Shown: positions 8,891 to 17,684, counted from the stretch's first letter. The stretch: DNA of 64,000 nucleotides from Lachnospiraceae bacterium (GCA_017624235.1 JAGANL010000023.1:32910-96909), one strand, 5' to 3'. The notes: a model not told the origin generated them from the sequence alone. Numbers and translations are program-made.

Positions 8891-8906
8891 GAATTTCTGA
8901 TATACT
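8878..8906 (+). promoter_or_regulatory. rqcH promoter
   Basis: TTTACC (8878-8883) and TATACT (8901-8906) are 17 bases apart on the plus strand. The element shares 13 bases with the divergent yicC promoter, so the two cannot be occupied at once. Confidence 0.7.
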
Positions 8907-8956
8907 GGTGGCTGGATAACCGAAAAACAGATATGGTATATAGGAGATAGAATATC

Positions 8957-10702
8957 ATGGCATTTGATGGAATTACCGTGGCGGCTTTGGTGAAGGAATT
9001 GAACGATACCTTTTCGGAGGGTAGGATCTATAAGATTGCACAGCCGGAGCCGGACGAGCTGCTATTTACGATAAAGAATAATAAGGAGCAATACAGGCTG
9101 CTGCTTTCGGCCAGCGCATCGCTGCCCCTGGTCTATCTGACGAAGGAGAATAAGCCGAGTCCCATGACTGCACCGAATTTCTGTATGCTGTTACGCAAGC
9201 ATATCCAGAACGGACGGATTGTCCGAATCTGGCAGCCGGGACTGGAGAGAGTGATTCATTTTGAAATAGAACATCTGAATGAGCTGGGCGATATCTGTAA
9301 AAAGGTCCTGACCATTGAGCTGATGGGAAAGCACAGCAATTTGATTTTCTGCAACGACGAAAACCAGATTATCGACAGTATCAAGCATGTTTCCGGCATG
9401 GTCAGTTCCGTGCGTGAGGTACTTCCGGGACGGACTTATTTTATCCCCGAAACACAGGAAAAGCTGGAGCCCCTTACCGTATCGAAGCAGGCCTTTACCG
9501 ATGTCCTGCAAAAGGGAATGCCTCTCTACAAAGCGCTTTACAGTTCTTTTACCGGCTTCTCTCCTGCTGTTTCGCAGGAGCTTTGTTTCCGTGCCGGGCT
9601 GGATGCAGACCGCTCTGCCATCTCTCTTTCCCCGGACGAGTCCGCGGCGCTCTGGGAAGTATTCCGTCATTTGATGGAAATGGTGGAAAGCGGTCAGTTT
9701 GCTCCCTGCATTGTCTATGAGCATAACGCTCCGGCAGAGTTCTCCGCACTGCCGCTTACACGCTACCGGGAAGAAAATACAAAGCACTTTGCTTCCATTT
9801 CCGAGGTATTGGAAACCTATTATGCCGAAAAGAATACCATCACACGTATTCGCCAGAAATCGGTCGATCTGCGCAAGATCGTACAGACCGCTCTGGAACG
9901 AAATGTCAAAAAATATGATTTGCAGAGGAAACAGATGCAGGATACGGAAAAGCGTGACAAATACCGCATTTACGGTGAACTGTTAAACACCTACGGCTAC
10001 AGCGCCGCTCCCGGTGCCCGCTCCCTGGAAGCAATCAATTATTATACCAATGAACCTGTGACGATTCCGCTCGACCCGACTCTCACGGCTTCAGAAAACG
10101 CAAAAAAATATTTTGAAAAATATAATAAGCTGAAACGTACCTACGAAGCGCTTTCTGAATTGACCATTGAAGTCAAATCCGAGATTGAACATCTGGAATC
10201 CATCTCCTCTGCTCTGGATATTGCCCTGCAGGAAGCCGATCTGGTCCAGATTAAGGAAGAATTGATTGAAAGCGGCTATATGAAACGAAAGGGCGGCTCT
10301 AAATCGGCTAAAAAGGAAAGGTTCACCAGCAAACCCTTCCACTATCGCAGCAGCGATGGCTTTGATATCTATGTCGGCAAAAATAACTTTCAGAATGACG
10401 AACTGACCTTTCAATTTGCCTCCGGCGGAGACTGGTGGTTTCATGCAAAGGGAATGCCCGGCTCCCATGTCATTGTAAAATCCGGCGGCAAGGAGCTCCC
10501 GGACCGCACCTTTGAGGAGGCCGGTCGGCTGGCTGCCTATTATTCCAAGGGAAGGGAACAGGAAAAGGTGGAAATTGATTACGTGGAAAAGAAGCATGTA
10601 AAAAAGCCAAACGGAGCAAAACCGGGCTTTGTCGTATACTATACCAACTATTCCCTGGTCATTGACTCAGATATCACAGGAATCGAGCTGATCTCTTCCT
10701 GA
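8957..10702 (+). CDS. rqcH: RqcH / NFACT-family ribosome quality control protein
   Basis: RqcH binds stalled 50S-peptidyl-tRNA complexes and directs C-terminal alanine tailing of the nascent chain for proteolysis. The family was first annotated as fibronectin-binding protein. The 581-residue sequence has an NFACT-N start (MAFDGITVAALVKEL), a helical coiled middle (about 285-440), and the NFACT-R domain with GGDWWFHAKGMPGSHV near 492-507. An AGGAG site lies nine bases before the ATG. The divergent arrangement with yicC recalls the yloA-yloC neighbourhood of Bacillus. Confidence 0.94.
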   Translation: MAFDGITVAALVKELNDTFSEGRIYKIAQPEPDELLFTIKNNKEQYRLLLSASASLPLVYLTKENKPSPMTAPNFCMLLRKHIQNGRIVRIWQPGLERVIHFEIEHLNELGDICKKVLTIELMGKHSNLIFCNDENQIIDSIKHVSGMVSSVREVLPGRTYFIPETQEKLEPLTVSKQAFTDVLQKGMPLYKALYSSFTGFSPAVSQELCFRAGLDADRSAISLSPDESAALWEVFRHLMEMVESGQFAPCIVYEHNAPAEFSALPLTRYREENTKHFASISEVLETYYAEKNTITRIRQKSVDLRKIVQTALERNVKKYDLQRKQMQDTEKRDKYRIYGELLNTYGYSAAPGARSLEAINYYTNEPVTIPLDPTLTASENAKKYFEKYNKLKRTYEALSELTIEVKSEIEHLESISSALDIALQEADLVQIKEELIESGYMKRKGGSKSAKKERFTSKPFHYRSSDGFDIYVGKNNFQNDELTFQFASGGDWWFHAKGMPGSHVIVKSGGKELPDRTFEEAGRLAAYYSKGREQEKVEIDYVEKKHVKKPNGAKPGFVVYYTNYSLVIDSDITGIELISS

Positions 10703-10743
10703 ATTTCTTTACATCAAAAACGAAAGGAAACCGTATTTTCAAA

Positions 10744-11346
10744 ATGAATTGTTCTCGACTGACACTACAGGAATTTACCATAAAGGAACTCTTATCCGTC
10801 TATGAAACCTATGGTCCGGCATTTTTTCCGTCGGATGAATTAAAACCCTCTGCAACAATCCTGCGGCTCTATGACAACGGGCTCTATCGGGGCTTCGGGC
10901 TGTATGATGCCACCTTCCCCACCCAGCTTGCAGGCTATGCGCTTTTTGTCTGCTCTTCTGCTCTGCCCGGTGCCCTGCTTGACTATTATGCAGTGCTGCC
11001 GCAATACCGCAACGGCGGAATTGGAGGAAAAGGGTTAGCTTTACTGCAAAAGGAATTCACAGACACCTGCGGTATCTATATTGAATCCGAGAATCCTGCC
11101 TGTGCACACACGGAGGCAGAGCGGGAGATTCAGACCCGCAGGATTGGCTTCTACGAACGAAACGGTGCCAAAAAAACAGGCGCCAAAAGCCGCCTGTTTG
11201 GTGTATCTTATGAAATATTATATCTGGAATGCCGGAAATCTTTTTCCTCTCTCCAGACTGCAGAGCATGCGCAGAATATCGACGCAATATACCGTGCCAT
11301 GTTCACCGAAAAGCATTACCGGGAAAATGTGCTGCTTCAGCCTTGA
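10744..11346 (+). CDS. GNAT-family N-acetyltransferase
   Basis: The 200-residue protein has a GNAT-like core: a DYYAVLPQYRNGGIGGKGLALLQ segment (about residues 80-102) matches the acetyl-CoA-binding Q/R-x-x-G-x-G/A motif (RNGGIGG). A strand-helix with FYERNGAKK (about 137-145) follows, typical of motif B. The substrate cannot be inferred. It is on the same strand as rqcH with a 41-base gap and a distant AAAGGA, so initiation may be weak. Its stop overlaps the convergent bioA end by 10 bases, with no hairpin between them. Confidence 0.8.
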   Translation: MNCSRLTLQEFTIKELLSVYETYGPAFFPSDELKPSATILRLYDNGLYRGFGLYDATFPTQLAGYALFVCSSALPGALLDYYAVLPQYRNGGIGGKGLALLQKEFTDTCGIYIESENPACAHTEAEREIQTRRIGFYERNGAKKTGAKSRLFGVSYEILYLECRKSFSSLQTAEHAQNIDAIYRAMFTEKHYRENVLLQP

Positions 11347-12539
11347 GAAAACCATGCTTTCATGGTGTCCAATACCTTCACCAGTTCCTCTTCCTGAATA
11401 ATATAGGGCACCATCGCATAAAGGTAGCTTAAGAACGGACGGCTGAAGACACCTCTTTCATAGGCAAACTGCTGGTATCCCTTTAGTATGGCCGGCTCCC
11501 TGACCTCGATACATACACAGCCGCCCATCATCCGTACCTCTTTCACCCGTGGATCGGAAAAATCCTGCATTTCCCTGCGGGTTATTTCCTCAATCCTGTG
11601 AATTTTTGACATATAGTCCTGCTCTTCAAACAGTTCAATGGATTTCAACGCTACGCTGCAGGCAAGTGCATTTCCCATAAAGGTCGGGCCATGCATCAGT
11701 GCATGCTCCGGCCTGTCATCATAAAACCCCTCGTATACCTTATGATTTGCCACAGTCACGGCATGACCGATATATCCACCTGTCAGAGCCTTCCCAAGCA
11801 CCAGGATATCCGGCTGCACCAAATCTGCCACAAACCGGTTTCCGGTTCGTCCGAATCCGGTAGCCACCTCATCAAAAATAAGCAGCACGCCATACTGGTC
11901 ACAAAGCTCTCTTGCCCTCTTCAAAAAGGACACATCATACATCCGCATTCCTCCGGCTCCCTGAAGAAGCGGTTCTACCAGAAAACAGTTCAAACGCTCG
12001 TGCCAGGTTTCAAATGCCCTTTCCAGCTCTTCCATCTGTGTCGGAATATGCAACACATGCTGACTGGAGCCATAAGCCTTGAGTACAAAGTGATAGTCCT
12101 CGTCGTCTCCTGCCTCCATCGTTTTGAAAGTATCTCCATGATAGGCATGCTCCAACGCCAGAATCATTGTCCGCTTCTCCTCGCCGCGGTTCATATAGTA
12201 CTGCAGCGCCATTTTCAAAGCCACCTCAACTGCCACACTCCCCGAATCAGAAAAGAAACAATAATCCAAATCTCCCGGCAGGAAGCTTTGCAGCTTGTCT
12301 GAGAGCCTTTCCACTGCTTCATGTGTCAGCCCGCCAAGCATGACATGGGAAAACTTTTCCGCCTGTGAAATCAGTGCTTTGTTCAATTCCGGATGTTTGT
12401 AACCATGAATGACACTCCACCAGGAGGACACGGAATCAATCAGCTTCTGGTCTTCTGTATATAAATAGACACCTTCTGCATCTACGATTTTATACGGTGT
12501 CTTCATCTTTTTCATTTGTTCATATGGATACCAGATCAT
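11337..12539 (-). CDS. bioA: Adenosylmethionine-8-amino-7-oxononanoate aminotransferase
   Basis: BioA is the PLP-dependent enzyme that converts KAPA to 7,8-diaminopelargonic acid with S-adenosylmethionine as amino donor. The 400-residue protein has the class III aminotransferase layout: SWWSVIHGYKHPELN near residues 40-54 (BioA-specific), the LIFDEVATGFGRTG PLP-aspartate motif (about 220-233), and the LGKALTGGY lysine motif. It is the last gene of the bioYBDA operon, 15 bases after bioD. Its end overlaps the convergent GNAT gene. Confidence 0.95.
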   Translation of the reverse strand: MIWYPYEQMKKMKTPYKIVDAEGVYLYTEDQKLIDSVSSWWSVIHGYKHPELNKALISQAEKFSHVMLGGLTHEAVERLSDKLQSFLPGDLDYCFFSDSGSVAVEVALKMALQYYMNRGEEKRTMILALEHAYHGDTFKTMEAGDDEDYHFVLKAYGSSQHVLHIPTQMEELERAFETWHERLNCFLVEPLLQGAGGMRMYDVSFLKRARELCDQYGVLLIFDEVATGFGRTGNRFVADLVQPDILVLGKALTGGYIGHAVTVANHKVYEGFYDDRPEHALMHGPTFMGNALACSVALKSIELFEEQDYMSKIHRIEEITRREMQDFSDPRVKEVRMMGGCVCIEVREPAILKGYQQFAYERGVFSRPFLSYLYAMVPYIIQEEELVKVLDTMKAWFSQG

Positions 12540-12554
12540 CTCTTCTCTCTCCCT

Positions 12555-13238
12555 CTATTCATACAATGCTTCTAACGCTTCTACAGAAATATCCAGTTCT
12601 GTATCACCGTCTTTGACACAGGCAATGACCTTGACCCCGGTCACATATTCACACATTTTCAGATTATCCTCCTGCATCGCATCTCCCGGCTGAAAATGAT
12701 TCAGAATAATGCCTTTTAACGGAATCTGCTCCATCTTCATATAGGCCGCAGTCAGTCCTACATCATTGATGGTTCCAAGCCCCGCATCTGCAATGAGCAG
12801 ACAGCCTAAGCCACAGGCCCTGATCACGTCCGGAAGGGCAATTTTCGCCTCATCAAAGCATAGCGGACACAGGATTCCCCCGGAGCCCTCCATCGTCACA
12901 TAATCATATTTCTCACAAACCTCCTGAAAAGTTTCAAGCACATGCGCAAGCTCTACCGGATTTCCTTCCATACGGGAAGCCAGATGTGGAGAGACTGCGT
13001 GCTCATATATGTAAGGACACATCTCCTCCAATGGCTGCGCAATCCCGGATACATTTTTTACATGCAGGGCATCTCCCGGAATCAGGCTGCCGTCCGAACG
13101 TCTGTCATTTCCGCTCATTGCTGCTTTATAATAGGCCGCTTTTAGTCCTTCCTGTTCCAGCTTCTTTAAAATCAGCCCTGTCACGTAAGTCTTGCCAACA
13201 TCCGTACCGGTTCCTGTAACAAATAAATTCTTACTCAT
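12555..13238 (-). CDS. bioD: Dethiobiotin synthetase
   Basis: BioD is the ATP-dependent carboxylase that closes the ureido ring of dethiobiotin. The 227-residue product begins with a P-loop, GTGTDVGKT at residues 9-17, the family's diagnostic N-terminal motif. EGSGGILCP near 115-123 corresponds to the conserved EGAGG segment. The ATG at 13238 overlaps the bioB stop by 8 bases, implying translational coupling within the operon. Confidence 0.96.
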   Translation of the reverse strand: MSKNLFVTGTGTDVGKTYVTGLILKKLEQEGLKAAYYKAAMSGNDRRSDGSLIPGDALHVKNVSGIAQPLEEMCPYIYEHAVSPHLASRMEGNPVELAHVLETFQEVCEKYDYVTMEGSGGILCPLCFDEAKIALPDVIRACGLGCLLIADAGLGTINDVGLTAAYMKMEQIPLKGIILNHFQPGDAMQEDNLKMCEYVTGVKVIACVKDGDTELDISVEALEALYE

Positions 13239-14205
13239 TGCCGTACTTCACCTCGTATCCCAGCTCTTTTAACAGCTTCATATCGGTTTCCACGGTAATT
13301 CCGGCAGTTGTCAGCATATCACCGGAGATTGCCGCATTGGCTCCCGACAAAAAGCAGCCCCTTCCTTTATCTTCAAGCAGCCCTCTTCCTCCCGCAAGTC
13401 GGATGGAGGCATCCGGCAGGATAAAACGGTAAACCGCAATAATCCGGCGCATATCCTCTGCGGTCAGCTTTTCATTTTGCGCCAAAGGCGTTCCCGGAAT
13501 CGGGTTCAACATGTTGACCGGAACGCTTTTGATCTGAAGTTCCCGAAGGGTAAATGCCATATCAATCCGATCCTCTATGTTTTCTCCAAGTCCCATGATT
13601 CCTCCGCTGCACACCGACAGTCCTGCGGCCTGCGCCGCACGGATTGCCTCTATTTTATCCTCAAACGTATGGGTGGTGCAGATATTCGGGAAGTTTCTTC
13701 TGGAGGTTTCCAGATTGTTGTGGACTCTGGATGCTCCTGCTTCCTTCAATTTTCTGTACTGCTCTTCCTTTAACAGGCCAAAGGAAATACAGACTGCAAT
13801 CCCTGTTTCCTGCCGGATTTTCCGGATAGCTTCACACATCTCATCCACTTCCTCCTCTGACAGCCGTTTACCGGAGGTCACAATGGAATAACGAAGCACA
13901 CCCTGTTCGTCATTCCTTTTCGCCTGCACGGTAATTTCCTCTGCAGAAAGAAGCGGATATTCTGCCGCACCGGTATGATTGTGGGCAGACTGTGCACAGA
14001 ACTTACAGTTTTCCGAGCAGCGCCCGCTTTTGCCATTGATAATCGTACAAATATCAAATCCATTCCCGCAGAAATGTCTGCGTATTTCATCCGCTTTTTT
14101 ACACAGCTCTTCCAGCGGCTGTTCATACAGACCAAGCGCCTCTTCCCTTGTGATCTGCTCTCCCCGAAGAACCTTCTCTTCTAAAAATGCAATCGTTTTC
14201 ATCAT
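13231..14205 (-). CDS. bioB: Biotin synthase
   Basis: BioB is the radical-SAM enzyme that inserts sulfur into dethiobiotin. The 324-residue product carries the radical-SAM cysteines C63, C67 and C70 (CSENCKFC), the YSIVTSGKRL segment, and a C-terminal IRLAGGRG motif (family YNxLNPIxGTP-like VNMLNPIPGTP is also present). Two adjacent ATGs are possible (14205, 14202); AAAGGA precedes both. It follows bioY by only 4 bases. Confidence 0.97.
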   Translation of the reverse strand: MMKTIAFLEEKVLRGEQITREEALGLYEQPLEELCKKADEIRRHFCGNGFDICTIINGKSGRCSENCKFCAQSAHNHTGAAEYPLLSAEEITVQAKRNDEQGVLRYSIVTSGKRLSEEEVDEMCEAIRKIRQETGIAVCISFGLLKEEQYRKLKEAGASRVHNNLETSRRNFPNICTTHTFEDKIEAIRAAQAAGLSVCSGGIMGLGENIEDRIDMAFTLRELQIKSVPVNMLNPIPGTPLAQNEKLTAEDMRRIIAVYRFILPDASIRLAGGRGLLEDKGRGCFLSGANAAISGDMLTTAGITVETDMKLLKELGYEVKYGNE

Positions 14206-14209
14206 TCTG

Positions 14210-14764
14210 TTAAATCCTTTCTGTCTGAATTAACGGTATCAGCCTTTTTGCCAGCACTGCCCCGACGATACAGAGCACGATGTCTCCCGGTACAGCCAGA
14301 ATAAAGCAATACAGAAATAACGGCCACAACCCAATCGGTGTACCGAGATAAAAGTTGCTGATGACATAGTAATAAACCATCCCAAAGGCATATACGATGG
14401 CAAGTCCGATAAAATTAGCAGTCAGCAGCCTCTTATAGCCCGGCTTGTATGTACGATTCGCAAGCATGCCTGTCACATAGGCTGCTACAGCAAAGCCAAT
14501 GATATAACCGAAACTCGGCTGAAACAGATAGCCGATACCACCGCCCTCTGCAAAGACCGGAAGTCCCGCTAAACCTAACAGGATATAAATACATACCGCA
14601 ATACATCCCCGTTTTCCTCCAAGCAAAAGTCCGGCTAACATAGTAAACAAAAACTGCAGGGTAAATGGCACAACAGGAACCGGAATACGGATAAATGCCC
14701 CCACTGCAATCAATGCCACAAACATTGCACACAATATCATATTTTTGGTTTTCTTATTCTGCAA
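14210..14764 (-). CDS. bioY: BioY, biotin-specific S component of an ECF transporter
   Basis: BioY is the membrane substrate-binding subunit for biotin uptake through ECF transporters. The 184-residue product has about six hydrophobic helices and the motifs IPVPVVPFTLQ (about 28-38), GLAGLPVFAEGGG (about 65-77) and QPSFGYIIGF. I chose a TTG start at 14764 because AAAGGAGG lies seven bases before it; the nearest upstream in-frame candidate (14827) has no such site and sits beside the predicted transcription start. The energising EcfAAT subunits are not in this window. It heads a BirA-controlled biotin operon. Confidence 0.93.
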   Translation of the reverse strand: MQNKKTKNMILCAMFVALIAVGAFIRIPVPVVPFTLQFLFTMLAGLLLGGKRGCIAVCIYILLGLAGLPVFAEGGGIGYLFQPSFGYIIGFAVAAYVTGMLANRTYKPGYKRLLTANFIGLAIVYAFGMVYYYVISNFYLGTPIGLWPLFLYCFILAVPGDIVLCIVGAVLAKRLIPLIQTERI

Positions 14765-14817
14765 ATGATTTCCTCCTTTTTTGACGCTATACTCTTTTCT
14801 TGCGCCAAACCATATCC

Positions 14818-14846
14818 ACTTTATCATAGCAGTTTTTGATTGTCAA
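14818..14846 (-). promoter_or_regulatory. bioY operon promoter
   Basis: On the minus strand, TTGACA (14841-14846) and TAAAGT (14818-14823) are 17 bases apart. The -35 is one arm of the BirA operator, so repressor binding would block it. Confidence 0.6.
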
Positions 14847-14869
14847 CTTATTATTTGTACGGGTTGACA
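14841..14869 (-). promoter_or_regulatory. BirA operator of the biotin operon
   Basis: An inverted repeat TGTCAAC-N15-GTTGACA (arms 14841-14847 and 14863-14869) lies directly upstream of bioY. Spacing and arms resemble the Firmicutes BirA site (TTGTTAAC-type arms about 15 bases apart). It overlaps the -35 element, consistent with repression when biotin is plentiful. Confidence 0.75.
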
Positions 14870-14884
14870 TTTAATTTTAAAAGA

Positions 14885-14916
14885 AACGACATCCCGATTA
14901 CCAGCAGGATGTCGTT
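14885..14916 (-). terminator. Terminator after the small coat-protein genes
   Basis: Ten-base arms AACGACATCC and GGATGTCGTT (14885-14894, 14907-14916) are followed on the minus strand by TCTTTT. It closes the unit of the two small coat-type genes and insulates the bioY promoter. Confidence 0.75.
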
Positions 14917-14944
14917 CTATTCCATTTCCTTTTCAGACAGATCC

Positions 14945-15205
14945 TTATAAAGAAGTTCCCGTAAACAGGCTCTTTACATGCTGTACCTCTTCCGCAGTTG
15001 CCTTGGAGGCAGGCACATAGTAGGATTTTTCTCTGGCCAGCTGGAAAAGCTGCTCCTGGGATGCCTCGCAGGCATTGCGGAACTGCTTTAAGGTCTGCTT
15101 CAGCTCCTTATTTTCCGTCTGCGGAATCATCTCCCCAAATCTGACAAGCTCACCATTGATACCTGCCAGTGTATCATTTACCATTGCTTTTTCTGTCATC
15201 TGCAT
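14945..15205 (-). CDS. CotF-like spore coat protein
   Basis: The 86-residue product resembles the coat-protein family of CotF and related small clostridial proteins. It has an MTEKAMVNDTLAGINGEL start, a KELKQTLKQFRNACEASQEQLFQLA helix-loop region, and a SYYVPASKATAEEVQHVKSLF tail. A GGAG site sits 8 bases before the ATG at 15205. It is 18 bases downstream of a second, related small protein, so the two probably form one sporulation unit. No sigma-E/K promoter could be assigned with confidence. Confidence 0.8.
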   Translation of the reverse strand: MQMTEKAMVNDTLAGINGELVRFGEMIPQTENKELKQTLKQFRNACEASQEQLFQLAREKSYYVPASKATAEEVQHVKSLFTGTSL

Positions 15206-15223
15206 GATTTTGCTCCTTTCCGA

Positions 15224-15409
15224 CTACTGTAAGAACTTCATCAGTTCCTGTTTATTCTGCATTGCATTTTTGGCACCCTGCTCAAAAAACTGTTTGATTT
15301 TGGTGTCTTCTGCACACTGTGCATATTCCTGCATTTTGCAGTGTGTCGTGTCATAACCGCCAATCAGATGGCGGAGATTCTGAAGCTCTAATTCTGAAAT
15401 GTTGGACAT
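15224..15409 (-). CDS. Small coat-associated (CotF/YhcQ-like) protein
   Basis: This 61-residue product (MSNISELELQNLRHLIGG start) is of the small helical type often found paired with CotF-like proteins in Clostridia. It has an H-x3-Y-x3-A-x2-T/D-x2-I-K-Q-F-F pattern and ends in a MQNKQELMKFL helix. AGGAGG lies seven bases before the ATG at 15409, which I prefer to longer starts at 15415 or 15442. It is followed by the CotF-like gene. A coat role is inferred from family resemblance and pairing, not shown. Confidence 0.65.
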   Translation of the reverse strand: MSNISELELQNLRHLIGGYDTTHCKMQEYAQCAEDTKIKQFFEQGAKNAMQNKQELMKFLQ

Positions 15410-15546
15410 GTCCATACCTCCTGTGATTTGTTTTTTACACATTTAGTATGTACAATAATTCATTTTGTATGCTCTGACCGGGATGAAATGTCATGTGCAA
15501 TGAAATCTGTATGAAAAGATTTATCAGTCGCAAAGCGCACAAAAAA

Positions 15547-15572
15547 ACAGATGAATGCAAGCACTCATCTGT
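15547..15572 (-). terminator. Terminator after glgA
   Basis: Eight-base arms ACAGATGA and TCATCTGT (15547-15554, 15565-15572) are followed on the minus strand by at least seven T residues. It lies just past the glgA stop codon. Confidence 0.8.
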
Positions 15573-15597
15573 CTCTTCCTTTTCTATTTTGCATGGC

Positions 15598-17043
15598 TCA
15601 ACTTAAGAGCCAGTCGTACATTTCCTGGTATTTTTGGGCGGAAACCTTCCAGGAGAAATCAGCTGCCATTCCACGGTCTATGATTTTATTCCATTCACGT
15701 TTCTCGTCATAGTAAATATGCTCCGCATAGCGGATGGTTGCGAGCATCTCATGTGCATTGTAGTTTGCGAAGCTGAAGCCCGTTCCCGTATTTTCAAATT
15801 CATTGTACGGCTGTACCGTATCCTTTAAACCACCTGTTTCCCGGACAATCGGAACCGTACCATAGCGCAGGCTCATTAACTGGCTGAGTCCGCAAGGCTC
15901 AAACAGAGACGGCATCAGAAAAGCATCACAAGCTGCATATACCTGATGGGACAGATCCTCGGAATAATAGATGTTGGCTGATACCTTTCCGCCGTATTTC
16001 CATGCAAAATGACGGAACATGTTCTCATACCGCTCTTCACCGGTTCCGAGTACCACAAGCTGGATTGCATCCTGGCACAATTCATCCATCACATAGGCAA
16101 CCAAATCCAGTCCCTTCTGATCGGTCAAACGCGATACGATACCAATCATCATCCTCCGGTCATCCTGCTCCAGTCCAAGGTACGCCTGCAAAGCACGCTT
16201 ATTTTTGATTTTTTCCTTGCGGAAATTGATTGCATTGTATTTGTGCTTAATATATTTATCTGTTTGCGGATTGAAATCATCATAATCTATACCGTTTACG
16301 ATACCTCTCAGATCATGGCTTCTGGCACGCAGGAGTCCGTCAAGACCTTCCCCGTAAAACGGTGTCTTAATTTCCTCCGCATAGGTATTGCTGACCGTCG
16401 TAATGGCATCTGCAAACACTAATCCACCCTTTAACAGATTGGCATCCTTATAGCATTCCAGTTTGTCCGGTGTGAAATAATAAGACGAAAGTCCTGTAAT
16501 CTGCTGTACCGTCTTCACATCCCATTTGCCCTGAAACTTCAAATTATGTATGGTCATAACAGACTTGATGCCACGATAAAATTCGCCGCCCTGAAATCTT
16601 TCCTTTAAGTATACCGGAACCAGACCTGTCTGCCAGTCATGACAATGGATGATGTCCGGTCTGAAGTTAATAACCGGCAGGATGGACAGAGCCGCTTTCG
16701 AGAAAAATGCCCATTTTTCAATTTCATCCAATACATAATCACTATATGGCTTAAAACCATTGAACATGCTTTCGTTATCGATAAAATAGAAATGAATACC
16801 GTCTACCTCTGCTTCCAGTATGCCCACATACTCATTCCTGTAATGGAAATCCATATAAAAATGAGATACATACTTCATCCTGTCCTTGACATCCTGTCTC
16901 ATACAGGTATACCGCGGCAGGATTACCCGCACATCAAAGTATCTCTTATCAATACACTTCGGCAATGAACCGACAACATCTGCTAGTCCCCCGGTCTTAA
17001 TGAAGGGAACGCCTTCCGAAGCAACAAACAAAATATTTTTCAT
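15598..17043 (-). CDS. glgA: Glycogen synthase (ADP-glucose type)
   Basis: GlgA extends alpha-1,4-glucan chains from ADP-glucose. The 481-residue product has the GT5 N-terminal motif KTGGLADVVGSLP (residues 16-28), a central THNLKFQG-like region, and the C-terminal FEPCGLSQLMSLRYGTVPIVRETGGLKDTV nucleotide-sugar site. GGAGG lies 8 bases before the ATG at 17043; the longer start at 17058 would overlap this site. It stands alone here: no glgB, glgC or glgP lies nearby. Clostridia often store glycogen before sporulation, which would suit its position beside sporulation genes, but that link is inference. Confidence 0.95.
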   Translation of the reverse strand: MKNILFVASEGVPFIKTGGLADVVGSLPKCIDKRYFDVRVILPRYTCMRQDVKDRMKYVSHFYMDFHYRNEYVGILEAEVDGIHFYFIDNESMFNGFKPYSDYVLDEIEKWAFFSKAALSILPVINFRPDIIHCHDWQTGLVPVYLKERFQGGEFYRGIKSVMTIHNLKFQGKWDVKTVQQITGLSSYYFTPDKLECYKDANLLKGGLVFADAITTVSNTYAEEIKTPFYGEGLDGLLRARSHDLRGIVNGIDYDDFNPQTDKYIKHKYNAINFRKEKIKNKRALQAYLGLEQDDRRMMIGIVSRLTDQKGLDLVAYVMDELCQDAIQLVVLGTGEERYENMFRHFAWKYGGKVSANIYYSEDLSHQVYAACDAFLMPSLFEPCGLSQLMSLRYGTVPIVRETGGLKDTVQPYNEFENTGTGFSFANYNAHEMLATIRYAEHIYYDEKREWNKIIDRGMAADFSWKVSAQKYQEMYDWLLS

Positions 17044-17101
17044 CCAGTCATCCTCCATACCTTCTGCATTTGACTCTTGAAGTCATCTAAAGTATAAAAT
17101 G

Positions 17102-17130
17102 ATTATACATCATTTTGGCAGGCTTTTAAA
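17102..17130 (-). promoter_or_regulatory. Probable glgA promoter
   Basis: The minus strand has TATAAT (17102-17107) with TTTAAA (17125-17130) 17 bases upstream. The -35 is poor and the call is moderate. Confidence 0.45.
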
Positions 17131-17156
17131 GTCCAATTTGCAGGATGGTACATTCT

Positions 17157-17684
17157 CTAGTTTGTGCTTCGATATTGCAGCCGGATTTTATCTGCAATCA
17201 GAGCAATAAATTCTGAATTGGTAGGCTTTCCTTTTCCGGTATTGATGGTATAACCAAACAGCGCATCCAGGGTCTCCATCCTTCCCCTGCTCCAGGCCAC
17301 CTCAATCGCATGGCGGATTGCACGCTCCACGCGGCTTGGCGTTGTCTGAAACTTCTTGGCAATAGACGGATACAGTATTTTGGTAATGGAATTTAACATC
17401 TCCACATCTTCCACCGACATCATGATAGCCTCCCGAAGATACTGATAACCCTTGATATGTGCCGGAACACCGATTTCATGAATCATATCGGTCACGTCCC
17501 TCTCGAGATCCTTTTCCTGAGGTATCGTACCTGCGGCTGTCGTATGCTCGAAGACCGTCTGCTTTTTCTCCCCGGACGGCACGGTAATCATAATCTGGAA
17601 TTCTTTATCGGTATTCAGTAAATCAGAAAGCATTCTGAACATTCTTTCATTATCTCTGGTAGCAGTCAAATTCATCTGTTCCAT
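17157..17684 (-). CDS. Receiver-less Spo0A-type DNA-binding protein
   Basis: Residues 60-173 of this 175-residue protein are a full Spo0A C-terminal effector domain. They include the near-invariant [20 protein letters not shown] (69-88), [13 protein letters not shown] (100-112), the recognition region [18 protein letters not shown] (117-134), and [14 protein letters not shown] near the end. Full-length Spo0A has about 260 residues with an N-terminal phospho-acceptor receiver. Here the first 60 residues ([21 protein letters not shown] and so on) do not resemble a receiver and lack its aspartate pocket. The ATG at 17684 has GGAG six bases upstream. The in-frame start at 17714 would leave only a few bases of leader. 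It could be a phosphorylation-independent regulator of Spo0A boxes, or a paralogue of a full Spo0A located elsewhere. No frameshifted receiver was found upstream. Confidence 0.88.
   Translation of the reverse strand: MEQMNLTATRDNERMFRMLSDLLNTDKEFQIMITVPSGEKKQTVFEHTTAAGTIPQEKDLERDVTDMIHEIGVPAHIKGYQYLREAIMMSVEDVEMLNSITKILYPSIAKKFQTTPSRVERAIRHAIEVAWSRGRMETLDALFGYTINTGKGKPTNSEFIALIADKIRLQYRSTN

Noticed and set aside
9191-9787. Minus-strand ORF (198 residues) inside rqcH
   Set aside because: It is a shadow of the rqcH frame with no start signal or family match.
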